From contig JAPYXD010000608.1 in assembly GCA_030998225.1 (NCBI GenBank), positions 2,634,501-2,698,500 on the forward strand: a stretch of 64,000 bases of DNA, read 5' to 3'. The notes under the pieces were generated by a model, which did not search any database, was not told the DNA's origin, and saw only the letters and a program-made list of their open reading frames with translations. This DNA is from Diplolepis rosae (Eukaryota; Arthropoda; Insecta; Hymenoptera; Diplolepididae). Shown piece by piece: positions 54,211 to 64,000 of the stretch (the stretch's first letter is position 1; every line of letters begins with the position of its first letter). Made by a program: the position numbers and the translations under genes.

Positions 54211-54732
54211 TTAGAATTCAGAGTCACTAATCAGTATGGTCCTGTCGGTAGACTTTAAGCTCTCAGAAACTATTGTTTCCGCGTCACTTGGTACTTCTGT
54301 TTCCGAATCTGAGGATAAGTTTATTATGGATGACTCGGACTCTGAAGCCAGGTCTATGACAGGTACTCCTAATTCTAGATTTGAATGTTTTGAGAATTGA
54401 GGTTCGCAGAGCTTTTGGCCTGGTTTTTTAACTAGAGGTTTGTGGTCGTACACTTGTTTGAATTTGAGAGACGTGGCCGGAACCTGTAACGAGTCTACCT
54501 TTTGAGACGTTTTCTTCTGAATTGTACTTTCTGCTCGTTCCAGAAGGGATTCGAACAGACTTGAAAATTCGTCGAAATTTTTAATTTCGCGAATTTGGTC
54601 CGGATTTTCACTTACAATTGACTGCGTTACCTGCTCCTGAAATTCTGCGAATTGCTTTCTTTGGCGCAAGTCCCTTCCTCCTCTAGGGCGTTTTCGGCGA
54701 GAGATGTCAATAGCCACCGTTAGATGCGACAT
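54211..54732 (-). CDS. Leader ORF with three SUMO-interaction-like motifs
   Basis: 173 codons between the primer site and gag, intact, on the same strand as the virus. The N-terminus is basic (residues 12-26, RRKRPRGGRDLRQRK), a likely nuclear localisation signal; residues 50-75 may form a helix. The C-terminal third has three hydrophobic cores flanked by acidic and serine residues: VIDL (125-128), IINL (136-139) and ILIS (166-169). This is the classic form of SUMO-interacting motifs. I recognise no homologue. A nuclear, SUMO-binding accessory protein is inference. Confidence 0.6.
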   Translation of the reverse strand: MSHLTVAIDISRRKRPRGGRDLRQRKQFAEFQEQVTQSIVSENPDQIREIKNFDEFSSLFESLLERAESTIQKKTSQKVDSLQVPATSLKFKQVYDHKPLVKKPGQKLCEPQFSKHSNLELGVPVIDLASESESSIINLSSDSETEVPSDAETIVSESLKSTDRTILISDSEF

Positions 54733-55439
54733 GAAGTTAGTAGGAAAAAGGCGAAGGAAATTTCTCTCTCTTTTCCTTACTAATAGAAATGTAACCGAAA
54801 GTTGTATATCAGACTGGGTTTTAAATAAATTTTTGATTACCCTAAACGCATAAAAGAGAAAGGAAATAACCTGAGTTCAAATAATTGTCCCGAGACGAAA
54901 ACCAGTCAAGGTTTGAATCTCGACACAATTAAAGCAGACAGATTAGTAAAGCTAGACTCAAGCACAAACTCCTTACTAGCCTAGCTAACTCAGGGTGGAA
55001 TTGGGGTTGCTAGAGTGTTTTGTGTGATTTCAATTCCTCCGGCGGACTATCGCCGGAATACAATTGAAATTGTCAAAATTGGTACCCCCTGCGGGATTAT
55101 CGCGGTGGTTCACCTATTTGGCTCAATTTAAGGATCTTATCAGGATTAGATTAAGGGTAGTGGAGTTTGGATAATCAATAATATAATATATGTATTATAT
55201 TATAATATCACATTAATATATATGAAGAAATTAAATTTTAAGAAAATTTTTAAAGTTCCAGACTTGAAAAATGTCAGAACTAATTGAATTTAAAATTTCG
55301 GAAAAATTGTAATTTTTTTCTTTTTCTTGAAGCTGAAATGGAAAATAAAATTACAAGAAAATTTGGAAAAGTAAAAGTTTGCTAGTAACAGAGAGTTACT
55401 AGTAAACTTAGCCGGTGGAGAATAGCGCGAAAGACCGAT
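54733..55439 (-). other. Retroviral leader, untranslated
   Basis: Sequence between the primer site and the leader ORF. No further ORF; likely holds the packaging signal and a splice donor, neither of which I can place. The 260-bp segment between gag and about 53945 also has a short ORF with no features. Confidence 0.5.
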
Positions 55440-55457
55440 ATCCCACCGCTGCCACCA
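55440..55457 (-). promoter_or_regulatory. Primer-binding site, tRNA-Leu type
   Basis: On the minus strand, six bases after the 5' LTR, the 18-mer TGGTGGCAGCGGTGGGAT begins with the expected TGG and is complementary to the 3' end (including CCA) of the tRNA-Leu isoacceptors ending ATCCCACCGCTGCCA, as I remember them. Position and length are right for initiating minus-strand DNA. Confidence 0.75.
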
Positions 55458-55463
55458 ACAGTT

Positions 55464-57920
55464 TGTTACGTATGGGTGGTAGGGATAAATAAATAATTAA
55501 ATATTATAAATAATAAATTAATATTTATTTAAAAGATGAAAAAGTGTACGCGGAAGCTTCACAAACTGTAGGACACTTTTGTGTCCCTTTTTTTTATTTT
55601 TAAGTAGGATCGTTTTCGGAATCCTTACTTTCTCTACTGGCTACTAGAAAGGAATATAAAATGCTAGAATTTCGATGAAAAGAAAATATCTACTAAATTT
55701 CGGAAAGGCTCAACCAGGAGATTTTGCTTCTATATTCAAATAAAATATTATAAATTGAGAACGATACAGCTTACCGATATTTGTAGTTAACTCTACCAGT
55801 TGGTAGGACAAGGGTTGGAGAAGAAGGCTGTCTTCGATGTCACCCTTGATTTTCTGACTCAACTGAGCTTTTAAAAATTCTGTGATGCGTGACTAAAACT
55901 AGTCACTCTTGTTCATTTTTCACCGATTGCACGTGTTTGCAATTAACGCACACACACGAATTCTCGACACTTTTGCCTTGTTAATTTTATATAAATTAAA
56001 AGATGGATGGTTTCGAACCAGAAAGAAAACAGTACTTTTAAATTGTGTTCTTTCTCCACTTTTAATCGTTTATAAGCTTAATGTGGCTTCTCGAAAAATA
56101 TCTTCTCGTCGTTTTGAGATTCGACGACAGGATTATTTTTCGGAACTTTGCTTTTCAACGCCAGGCTGTACACGCACAGTTAACTCTCGCGGCTAACCGA
56201 CCACCGACGCACTCAAAATATTATTTCAGAAGCGTAGTGATAAAAAATTTTACTTGCATAATTTTTTAGCGCGACAACCCCGTGAACGGCTTTCGTCGGA
56301 GGAAAGATTTTAGAAGTATTTACGTCCGCCCAAGTAAAATCCCCAATTTGTTGCCCTGGCTAGGTCTTTTCACGAATCTAGGTCAACTATCCAGGTGATA
56401 GGACTTACTTGTTCCGAACCGCGGACGGGCGAATGCAAATAACCGTGTCTTGCTCTTTAGACTTCTTACCCGGAGTAAGAAGCTCGTCAGACTGCGTTTT
56501 TGATTTCAAATTGATTGATTTTTATGGAATTGTATCGATGTCATACAGGTGGGGAATAGTGATGACTTGGAAATATTTCTATGTGGCGTGATTTCTGTGA
56601 AGAGGAATTTTTGCTGAGAAAGAATTTGGAAATATTGAAGACCTAAATACTTGGTAGTTTTTGAAATTCTTCATGTCTATTGCCAAGTGAGAATTTTTGT
56701 TGACTTGGTATTTTATTAGTTAATGATAATTTCTGGATTATTCCAGAATTTTAACAAGTCGTAGGTCAATATCAGGATTTTAGATTGACCTTTAGAATTT
56801 TTTTGGAATCTGACACCTTTTCGATTTTTCATATTTTCAGAAAAATGTTGGTTCAGATTCTATTGGTAATGTATTACTCACTGGCCGACAATTTTTCAGC
56901 TACTCAAGCTTTAGGTATAATAAATAATAGGAACAGTGATTTAATGGATTGAGGTGGTTTCAGGAATACTATTGTATGCATAACATCGATACCAGCGGTC
57001 AAAGATTTTTAGCGCGTGGTCTCTAACATGCGTAGGATCCGTCAAAGTCGGTGCGTAAGCTGTTTACGGCAGGCGTAAGGTGTCATGACGTCACCGCAAG
57101 GGTTATACCTGCGCTTACAGCCACTAGGGTCCAGCTTACGTGTGTGTGAGCATTTTCCTTTTCGTTTTCCTTTTCCTTCTTTCTCCGTTATTTATCCTAC
57201 CTACGTGCGTTCGCTGTTTTCTCGCATTCTCTTCTCTATCGTTCTTTACAATTTTTAAACTTCCACGTTTTTCTTAATCTTCATTCATTCCATTTACATT
57301 ATTTTAATTCATTCTTCCATTCTTACTTCATGCCTGCTTAATTTAATTTTATTATATATTTACATGCATACATTTAGGTGCCAATATCTTTTGTCATAAT
57401 TGGCACGTGAATATATGCACACACATTCAAACATGGACACAAATCTAAACGCTCAAGTTAGCGTTATTATGAATAGCCCATGTTATATTATCTATGATAA
57501 TATAACAAAAGTATACAATACATATATATATATACATACATAAACCACATACACAACATATATAATATACATCATATATATAAATATGACACAGCATATA
57601 CAATATATATTATATTATAGATCATACATATACACATATATACCTATAACCCTATTTATTATTATAAACAATCTTTCCCATTGTATGGAGATTGTTCTTT
57701 TAGTTTTGAGTTTTCTTAATATGTTTAGGTCCTTGAACCGACCCCTTTACCTGCCTCTGCTGAGCGTGCAAAAGCGCTCAGGTTACGAGAACCGTGAATG
57801 AATTATTTATTGTTTATTTGAGTCTTGCGTAAATACTTCGCTTGGGTAATAATAAAATATTTTTATGAAATTACAACTTATTATAATTTTTAATATTTTA
57901 TTCACGGTTTGCTCGTAACA
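55464..57920 (-). repeat. 5' LTR, complete, 2457 bp
   Basis: Begins TGTTACGAGC (at 57920, sense) and ends CATACGTAACA (at 55464), with matching TGTTACG/CGTAACA termini. By eye it differs from the 3' LTR at about ten single positions. This length is several times that of typical errantivirus LTRs. No conserved ORF is convincing. The flank right of 57920 is unrelated AT-rich DNA. Confidence 0.9.
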
Positions 57921-58399
57921 TGATTATATTTTTAAACATAATTGTGAATTGATGAAAAATTGTAACACTCAAGTTTTAATGTTGACAAAGAAATGATTTG
58001 ATAAGAAGCCAATTTAATATATCATGGTATATTAAATATTTTTATTACAATTATAAATTTGACTTTTGTTATTTTAATTTTATATAAAGAACATGTTATG
58101 ACTAATTATTAATATTAATTTAATCTTATTTATTTATAAAAAATTTTTCACTCTAAATATAAATATATATTTTTTAAAAAAAGCTTATGAAGAGGAAGTC
58201 GGTTTGACTTCGAAACGTTGAGCATTACAACAAGATTCGTTTCTTTGATTAAAATTTCATTTCACTGAGATATGTTTATTGATTGTCCGAAGACGTTGTT
58301 CCCACACTCTTATTGTTAATTAATTATTATAATAATAATTAATAAACAATATTTAGTATACATTTTTATTATAACTATTGGGATGCAAACAAAGTCATT
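57921..58399 (+). other. AT-rich DNA with a hammerhead-like motif
   Basis: Mostly AT-rich and non-coding. At 58182-58220 there is TTATGAAGAG, a perfect stem GAAGTC/GACTTC, then GAAACGTTGAGC, the same arrangement as the Penelope-associated motif at 41652, but with the CTGATGA box altered. Confidence 0.4.
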
Positions 58400-58855
58400 T
58401 CGCTTTTTCTCATGATTTTCAAAGCAAGTTTATCAACCCTTTGCACTCGAGCGGCACCGATACGGCGCCGGGCTTCATGCAAGCGAAAAAGGTCTTTCTT
58501 TGTCCAATTTAATTAGCTGGCGACAATAAACATCCGAATCGATAGTTTGGTTCCTTGGGAGCAGCTTTAAATAAACAAAACCTTTGAAATCTCACCAAAC
58601 ACTCAGCATAACATTCTTTTGATGAATATCGGCTTTTCTTGGCGATTATGCAGGCTCATCTCGCTGGCTCCATGATCTTTTTCGCACGTCGTTATCGTAA
58701 AAAACTGTCAAATACCATATACGGTCTGAAGTTTGCAATGGAGAAGAACGACTTCGACCTGCTAAAGTCATCTAGCAGAAAAAAGCGAAATGACTCTATT
58801 GCCAACCCAATACATATGAAGTTTAATGAAACTAAGTTTTGGAATGTACATTAAA
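58400..58855 (-). pseudogene. Mariner transposase core fragment
   Basis: Minus-strand pieces in shifting frames read RKRSWSQRDEPA, KADIHQKNVMLSVW and LKLLPRNQTIDSDVYCRQL, which are the segments between the first and second catalytic Asp in mariner transposases. Several stops and shifts. Both ends of the element are missing. The 71-codon plus-strand ORF over it is only its reverse. Confidence 0.75.
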
Positions 58856-59985
58856 AAATTGCATTATTATCAAAAAGTCTCTTGTGTGAAAACACTTTTA
58901 AAAAGATTATTTTATTTTCTGTGTTGTATATTTTCAAAAGATTTATTCTTCAATTGTGAATTTTAGGTTACTTTGCTATATGTAATAAACCAAAATATAT
59001 TAATACAAGCAATATTTTTTTGCCATGAAGCTGTAAAGTCAAGCGTAAAACACACATTTTACAGCGAAACCGGACTGAATACTCTTACCATTTTGTCCTT
59101 TTGGACAAAAAGACGGATTAACCGTTGAGAAGCCTTAAATTAAAGAATTAATCTTCGGGGCGATCTAACTACGAGAAAACAGATAGGTGTTCACAGGAAC
59201 GGCGGCATCCAGGCCAACGGGCTTTGCTCCAAGCATGAGGTCTCTCTACTTAGCTTAAACTCACAATCGAATGTGTAACTTAAAGAGAGCGTCTTAAATT
59301 TAATTCACTGATGCAGGAGCTTTCCTCCAAACTAAATTTTCAAAGTTCTCAAAACCCAGTCTCCAACATGATTCCTAACCTATCTTTTTAAAATTCTGAT
59401 CTAAACATGGACACGACCATGCCTTTTTAAATCTCTAATCACCTAGTTTTCAATAGAAATGAAATCGGGGAGCTTCATGAATATAGGCCTAATATTCCTC
59501 CTAAAATTAAAAAAATTGTTAAAGTTTCTGGCAAGAGACCGTCGATGGTTCTCGTAAGAATGATGGTGGTTTTTTAAGTCGGGACATACGGGAAGTATGC
59601 ACCATCCTTATAGTCACCAAATTCCACAGCCGAGAAATCATTACTCTGGGCATAATAGGGGCCTATTCGACCGGAATGGCCTGAAATCGAGTGTATTAAT
59701 GATATTAATATTTTAAATGAAACTACTACCGACTCGAGGTAAATCCTTTAATTGATATTCGTGGGGCAATGAGACGATCGATGCGTCGACGACTTAGTGC
59801 CAGGCCCGTCAAATAGTAACCCCTGCCATGGACGTAAGGATATATGGACGAAGCCTAAAGTCCAAAAGGCGAGGGGGACAAAACAACTGATCGAAGAAGG
59901 GTAGGTTTAGTAAGGTAGCGCGGCCATATTACTTGCAGACATTTTTAGGCCTCTGTTTGGCTAATTTTCTGAGAGCTAAGGAATA
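58856..59985. other. No gene recognised
   Basis: Non-coding as far as I can see. GC content rises after about 59100, and a stretch at 59700-59930 (for example CGATCGATGCGTCGACGACTTAG) looks unlike the AT-rich background, but I could not match it to a family. Confidence 0.4.
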
Positions 59986-61251
59986 CCATCTTGATCAAAA
60001 AGTTTTAGGACTTTAGTTTTAAAATCAAAAATACAAGTTTATTCATCATAATCGATATTGTCCCCTTCAAAGTACTCCTCATCGACTGCAACGCACTTAT
60101 GCCAGTGCTTGATAGAATCCTCGAAACATTTTTTATAATCGGTTTGCGATATAGCCATCAGAGCCATCTTCCAATTTTCCATGACCTCATCTCGGGTGCT
60201 ATATCGCGTTCCGCGGAGCGGTTTCTTGAGTCGACCGAACAGAAAACAGTCGCAGGCAGCCAAATCAGATGAATACGGTTTTTGTTGGATGCTATTCGTT
60301 TTGTTTTTAGCCAAATGCTCACGGATAATGATGGCATTGTGCGACGTTGCGTTATCGTGGTTCAAAATCCACGAGTTGTTTGCCCACAAATCCGGTCTTT
60401 TTTGGCGAATTGCTTCACGCAAACTTCTCATAACGCCCAAAGGATACTCCTTGTTGACGGTCTGGCCTTCTGGAAGGAATTCATGTTGGACAACACCTCT
60501 GTAATCCATGAAAACCGTAAGCATCACCTTCTTTTTCGACTGAAAACGACGTGGTTTTTTCGGTCGCGGCTCATTGGGTGAACGCGATCCACTCGCTTGA
60601 TGTCTGGAGTGCGTGTCATACTCATAAATCCACGTCTCGTCACCAGTAATTATCCGTTTGATGAATGATGGGTCGGAGTCGACCTTGCAAAGCATGTCTT
60701 TTGCGGCATCAACGCGATCCCTTTTTTGCATGAAATTCAGGTCTTTCGGCACCAGCTTTGCAGCGACACGTCTGAGGCCAAAATCATTAACCAAAATGTC
60801 TTGAGCGGATCCGTAAGCAATGTTCAACTCCTCTGCAATCTCTCTAATGGTCAATTTGCGACTTACGGTCATCCAGCCTTTGATTTTGTTGATGTTTTCA
60901 TCAGTTTTCGCTGTCAGCGGAAAACGTTCGATCTCGTTAGAGTATCGTTGCCGAAACACTTCTCCAAGATTTCCAAAGTCTGCGCACCGTTAAATTCATT
61001 TTTTACACAAAATTTAATGGAAACTCGTTGCTGCAAAGTTGATGACATTTTTTTTTGTGCAAAATCGAAACCACACAAAAAGATAGATGTACACAATACA
61101 GCGTCACTTCAACAAATGTCAAGCTATCAAGCTGAAAATCTGTCAGTACGTCAATGACACTTCTACCAACACAACAAAAAAAGAAGAATTGAAATCGGCC
61201 GAACGAGAGCGCCACACGGTGTCGATTCCTAAAACTTTTTGATCAAAGTGG
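59986..61251 (-). mobile_element. Mariner (DD34D), nearly complete
   Basis: Inverted ends CCA(T/C)(C/T)TTGATCAAAAAGTTTT with TA at 59984-59985 and 61252-61253. The 1266-bp length is normal for mariner. The coding region has one deletion and frame change near its N-terminus. Confidence 0.88.
60039..61048 (-). pseudogene. Mariner transposase, DDD intact, N-terminal deletion
   Basis: The ATG at 61048 opens MSSTLQQRVSIKFCVKNEF and LTRSNVF, the first DNA-binding helix, and is then joined out of frame to KTDENINKIKGWM; about 25-30 residues of the linker are missing. From 60959 a 306-codon frame runs to the end without a stop: TGDETWIYEYD (Asp), LNHDNATSHN (Asp), SSDLAACDCF (Asp), with 34 residues between the last two (DD34D). 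YSPDLAPCDF would be more usual for the last motif, so drift has begun. Confidence 0.88.
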
Positions 61252-61484
61252 TATCCTCAAGTAATATGGCCACTCCACCATTTCCCCCTTACTTATTCCG
61301 GCACAGCCCCGCAGCCATGGGCTCCGCCCATATATTCTTACGCGAATGGTTTCTGCTCACTGCCGGCAACATTAACGCGTCTACCTCTCTGACGTGCGAT
61401 GGCTACAACGTAATCAATTCACCGGATTGAAAAATTGTTGTTTAGAAGAATAAAAAATTTACAAATACAAATTTGAAAATGTTT
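61252..61484. other. Short intergenic stretch, nothing recognised
   Basis: TCAAGTAATATGGCC at the left edge mirrors GGCCATATTACTTG at 59922, just outside the mariner on the other side, which may mark an older palindrome into which it inserted. A 63-codon ORF here has no known motif. Confidence 0.4.
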
Positions 61485-62054
61485 TCATGACAATACTCAA
61501 CAAAGCAAAGTGTTTTTTTTTCACGTGCTTATTAAACATTATTTTCTTCGAGGAATATCAATCAAAGAAACTGAAGAAAAGCTCGAAAAATATTATAAGG
61601 AGTCTTCTCCATCGCATGGTATGGTTCATAAGTAATTCACTGTATTTCGTTGCGGCCGTATTAGCACAAGTGATACTGAGCGTCCTGGCCGTCCAAAAGA
61701 GGTGACTTCTCAAGAAATGATCGATAAAATCCAGGACATCGTAGTCAACGATCGTCGATTGAAAGTGCGTAAGATTAGTGAGACTGTAAACATTTCAGTT
61801 TGCTCACAGCCGATCACAAGCGGGCTCGTATGGTTGCGTCTGAGCAATGTTTGGGCATGTTTCAACGTAATTCAAAGGAATTTTTGCGACGTTATGTAAC
61901 TGTTGATGAAACGTGGATTCATTATTATACGCCAGAAACAAAAAATCAGTCGAAAATCTGAACTGGCCCTGGCGAATCTGCGCCAAAAAAGCGAAGACGG
62001 GTTTCACCAGGCGGTAAGGTCATGGCCACAACTTTTTGGGACTCACATGGTATA

Positions 62055-62734
62055 TTGGATCTATAACTTAATTCGTGCGGTTTGCTAAGAGATGGCGTAA
62101 CTTGATTATTATTCCATCGTTCCAATATTCCGAACATGCGTTGGACAGCTACTGTCATTGTACATCTTTTTCAGTATATGTCATTCATTTGAAGCGTAAG
62201 CACCAATAATTTTTTTGCACTCAAATATGTCGAACTTTGTGCCTGAAAAAGTGTTTTTGCGAGGAGTTCTTCTTCATTTCTTTAATATGAAGAAAACTGC
62301 TGCCGGAAGTCATCGAATTTTGATGGAAGTTTATGGTGAACATCCTCTAGCTGAGCGAACGTGCCAAAAGTGGTTTGCACAATTTAAAAGTGGCGATTTT
62401 GGCTTGGAAGACGAAGAATATGCTGGGCAGCCAAAAAAGTTTGAAGCTGAAAAACTGGAAGCATTACTCGATGAAGATTGTTGCCAAACACAAGAAGAGC
62501 TCGCAGACATCAGATCATTCACATCAGAACAGGGTATCAAAAATTGGCTTGATTCATTCTTGGCCGCCAAGCCGGCGCAGTTCTTTTGGGATGGAATCCA
62601 CAAATTGCCAGAAAGATAAGAAAAAGTCATAGCTTTAGATGGGCAATACTTTGAATAATACTATTGTACATGTTTTTCTTAAATAAACGTTTAAATTTTG
62701 AAAAAAAAACCGCACAAATTAGGTTATACATCCA
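62055..62734 (+). mobile_element. Deletion-derivative mariner inserted at TA
   Basis: Ends TTGGAT(C/G)TATAAC(T/C)TAATT(C/T)GTGCGG with TA at 62053-62054 and 62735-62736. Same family as 37809-39405. The DDE core is deleted, but the N-terminal and C-terminal coding parts are fused in frame. Confidence 0.9.
62227..62619 (+). CDS. Mariner DNA-binding domain protein (core-deleted)
   Basis: 130 codons, uninterrupted. Residues 1-95 are a full mariner DNA-binding region: MSNFVPEKVFLRGVLLHFFN, ERTCQKWFAQFKSGDFGLED and LLDEDCCQTQEELAD. They are joined in frame to the C-terminal tail (IKNWLDSFLAAKPAQFFWDG, LPER, stop). No catalytic residue remains. Such proteins can bind terminal repeats and repress transposition, as known for P-element KP; that role here is inference. 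The ATG is the one shared with the longer copy at 37982. Confidence 0.7.
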   Translation: MSNFVPEKVFLRGVLLHFFNMKKTAAGSHRILMEVYGEHPLAERTCQKWFAQFKSGDFGLEDEEYAGQPKKFEAEKLEALLDEDCCQTQEELADIRSFTSEQGIKNWLDSFLAAKPAQFFWDGIHKLPER

Positions 62735-63175
62735 ATAATATTATTCGATTATCTACAGAAGGGAAAAACCATCACAGGAGAGTATTATGCCTCATTATTA
62801 GATCGATTTGATGCCATACTGAAGGAGAAGCGGCGCCATCTGGCGAAGAAAAAAGTGCTTCTCCACCACGACAGTGCACCAGCTCACACGAGTGCCATTG
62901 CAACGGCCAATATATTTTATTTACGCTACGAAAAACTTCCTCATCCACCTGATTCCCTAGATTTAGCTCCTTCCGATTTTTTTTGCTTCCTAACATAAAA
63001 ACTTGGCTTGGAGGCAAAAGATTTTTATCGAACGAAGAGATTATTGCTGCGCCAAATGAGTATTTTGAGGGGTTTGATAACACTTACTTTTTAGAGGGCA
63101 TGAAGAAGTTTGAGTACCGCTATAATAAATGTATACAGTTAAGAGGGGACTATATTGAAAAATAATTTGGAATTT

Positions 63176-63641
63176 TTGTTATAAAAAGTGTTCTTCATTT
63201 CAAAGTCACGGACTTAGATAATTAATAGCGTCAAACAATAACTTGACGTCAAATTTTCCGGAGACTCAATTATACTGAAATTCTAAGAAAAGAAAGATTT
63301 CGCTATTTAGTGGCTGATACATTAATAAACTCGTTGACAACCTTTGTTATCGTAGGAGAAAGAAGCGCTTCCGGGACAGGGATTAATCGTAGGCAAAACA
63401 GATCCGGCACGTGATAGTGCAGTTGTAAGTGGTAGGGCTGATTTTCGTGAGATTCGGCCTACGACTAGAACTCTTGCTTGCTGCCTCTGGTCTATCGCTT
63501 CCCCTGTAAAATTCAGCCTTGCAGTGTAAGGTCTCCTTTCTCGTGGCACGCAACATATGTTGAATTAACACTATAGCTGTTAGCTAATAATTCATATTCA
63601 CTTTCATTCGTGAAGGGAATTTTCGAAAAAGGTTAAGTGAG
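63176..63641. other. No gene recognised; GC-richer patch
   Basis: At 63320-63560 the sequence is GC-richer and open on the minus strand in two frames (75 and 62 codons). Neither shows a motif I know; it might be a host exon or a transposon scrap. Confidence 0.35.
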
Positions 63642-63714
63642 GCCTTGGTAGTGTAATTGGTAACGTGCTCTGACATAAAATCGAAGAGTTGCCGGTTCAA
63701 ACATGGGCCAAGGT
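63642..63714 (+). tRNA. tRNA-like sequence, probably a pseudogene
   Basis: Exactly 73 nt with a 7-bp acceptor pairing (GCCTTGG with CCAAGGT, one G-U), an A box (TAGTGTAATTGG) and a D stem, and a GGTTCAAAC B box. The anticodon arm has one mismatch and lacks T33 (loop CATAAAA), and the T stem is weak. A decayed tRNA or the head of a SINE; no amino acid assigned. Confidence 0.4.
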
Positions 63715-64000
63715 GAATCCTTTCTTAAATCCGTTCTTGACCAGAAATTGAAAAAAAATTCTCATCTTTAATATCTAAATGCTTTTATTTTCAATATAAA
63801 TTCAGTCATATAATAGTCGTCCATTTGCGCAAAATATATATGAAAAACAAAATATTCATAATGAATAAGATCTTTAATCATATTTAATTCGAACGTTCTT
63901 ACCATTCATAATTGAATTAAAAAAGTATTTTTATCGAGTACATGTTATGAATTTTCTTGCAATTCGCTGAAAATTAAGCCACTAGATAGTATAATCCTAC
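63715..64000. other. AT-rich window end
   Basis: No feature seen. Confidence 0.5.

Larger units (their letters stand above)
41758..57920 (-). mobile_element. Endogenous retrovirus (Gypsy/errantivirus-like), 16.2 kb
   Basis: Order on the minus strand: 5' LTR (57920-55464), primer site, leader ORF, gag, pol, env, 3' LTR (44175-41758). Pol shows protease, reverse transcriptase, a first RNase H, a basic linker, a second RNase H1-like domain, an acidic linker, a macro-like segment and integrase. Env is of the baculovirus-F type. Gag is intact, and the LTRs differ at only about ten positions, so insertion is recent. Breaks: +1 shift near 49600, -1 shift near 48785, TGA at 48521-48523, -1 shift near 47715, TGA at 47457-47459, -1 shift near 46340. 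The 3' LTR lacks its last 38 bases, so no target duplication can be checked. Confidence 0.9.
61550..63165 (+). pseudogene. Mariner transposase, interrupted and decayed
   Basis: Pieces in order: YYKESSPSHGMVHK, RPKEVTSQEMIDKIQDIV, a gap and frame change near 61800, RRYVTVDETWIHYYTPETK (first Asp), GGKVMATTFWDSHG, then beyond the nested element YLQKGKTITGEYYASLLDRF, KKVLLHHDSAPAHTSAIA (second Asp), DSLDLAPSDFF (third Asp). Stops occur after FTVFRC, after KNQSKI and near 62995. After 63000 the frame shifts again to NEEIIAAPNEYFEGFDNTYF, ending at 63165. Confidence 0.85.
61485..63175 (+). mobile_element. Second mariner, split by a smaller mariner
   Basis: The coding region runs from about 61550 to 62052 and resumes at 62737. 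The 680-bp mariner between them (62055-62734) is flanked by TA, and the host frame continues in phase when it is left out. Terminal repeats of the outer element were not resolved. Confidence 0.8.

Noticed and set aside
9167..58220. All four GAAACGT hairpins as working hammerhead ribozymes
   Set aside because: Only the one at 41652 has an intact CTGATGA core; the other three have altered core bases and are kept as degenerate relatives.
63322..63571. Minus-strand ORFs near the right end as a host exon
   Set aside because: No splice sites in matching phase and no known motif; mentioned only as an open question.
1..64000. CRISPR array, bacterial operon, rRNA genes
   Set aside because: Tandem repeats here lack regular unique spacers; no rRNA-like sequence was recognised; gene structure is eukaryotic with introns.

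Overview
This is AT-rich eukaryotic DNA from an insect; Hymenoptera is my best guess, not proven. It holds one recognisable host gene and a dense layer of transposable elements. The host gene is glycerol kinase on the minus strand. Exon 1 (33785-33859) carries the FGGY-kinase N-terminus, and exon 2 (7526-7784) continues the protein in phase. The intron between them is about 26 kb. The gene runs off the left side of the window, and a splice acceptor just before the ATG implies an upstream 5' UTR exon.

Layout. 1-7500 (intron 2) holds foldback elements, a dead DD41D transposon, a near-perfect hairpin MITE and a CACTG-ended element. 7785-33784 (intron 1) holds large inverted repeats of an approximately 1-1.4 kb family (repeat B), Penelope-like remnants, a Gypsy integrase scrap, a MULE scrap, several foldback elements and a GC-rich tandem array. 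It also holds a three-level nest (27620-33320): an old repeat carries a TTA-flanked element and a mariner, and the mariner carries a 3.07-kb element with about 500-bp inverted repeats and a nearly intact transposase-like gene. 33860-41757 holds LINE, mariner and Penelope pieces, nested in places. 41758-57920 is one large minus-strand endogenous retrovirus of the Gypsy/errantivirus type. 57921-64000 holds several mariners, one nested in another, and a tRNA-like sequence.

The main result is the 16.2-kb endogenous retrovirus. It has 2.4-kb LTRs with only about ten differences between them, a tRNA-Leu-type primer site, gag, pol and env. Pol is unusual. After protease, reverse transcriptase and the usual RNase H (last catalytic Asp replaced by Glu) come a basic linker with an AT-hook, a second RNase H closely resembling animal RNase H1 with all catalytic residues, a segment resembling an ADP-ribose macro domain, and then integrase. 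A separate leader ORF upstream of gag carries three SUMO-interaction-like motifs. Pol and env are broken by single-base frameshifts and stop codons, so this copy is unlikely to be active unless some breaks are assembly errors.

No rRNA gene, CRISPR array or bacterial-type operon was seen.
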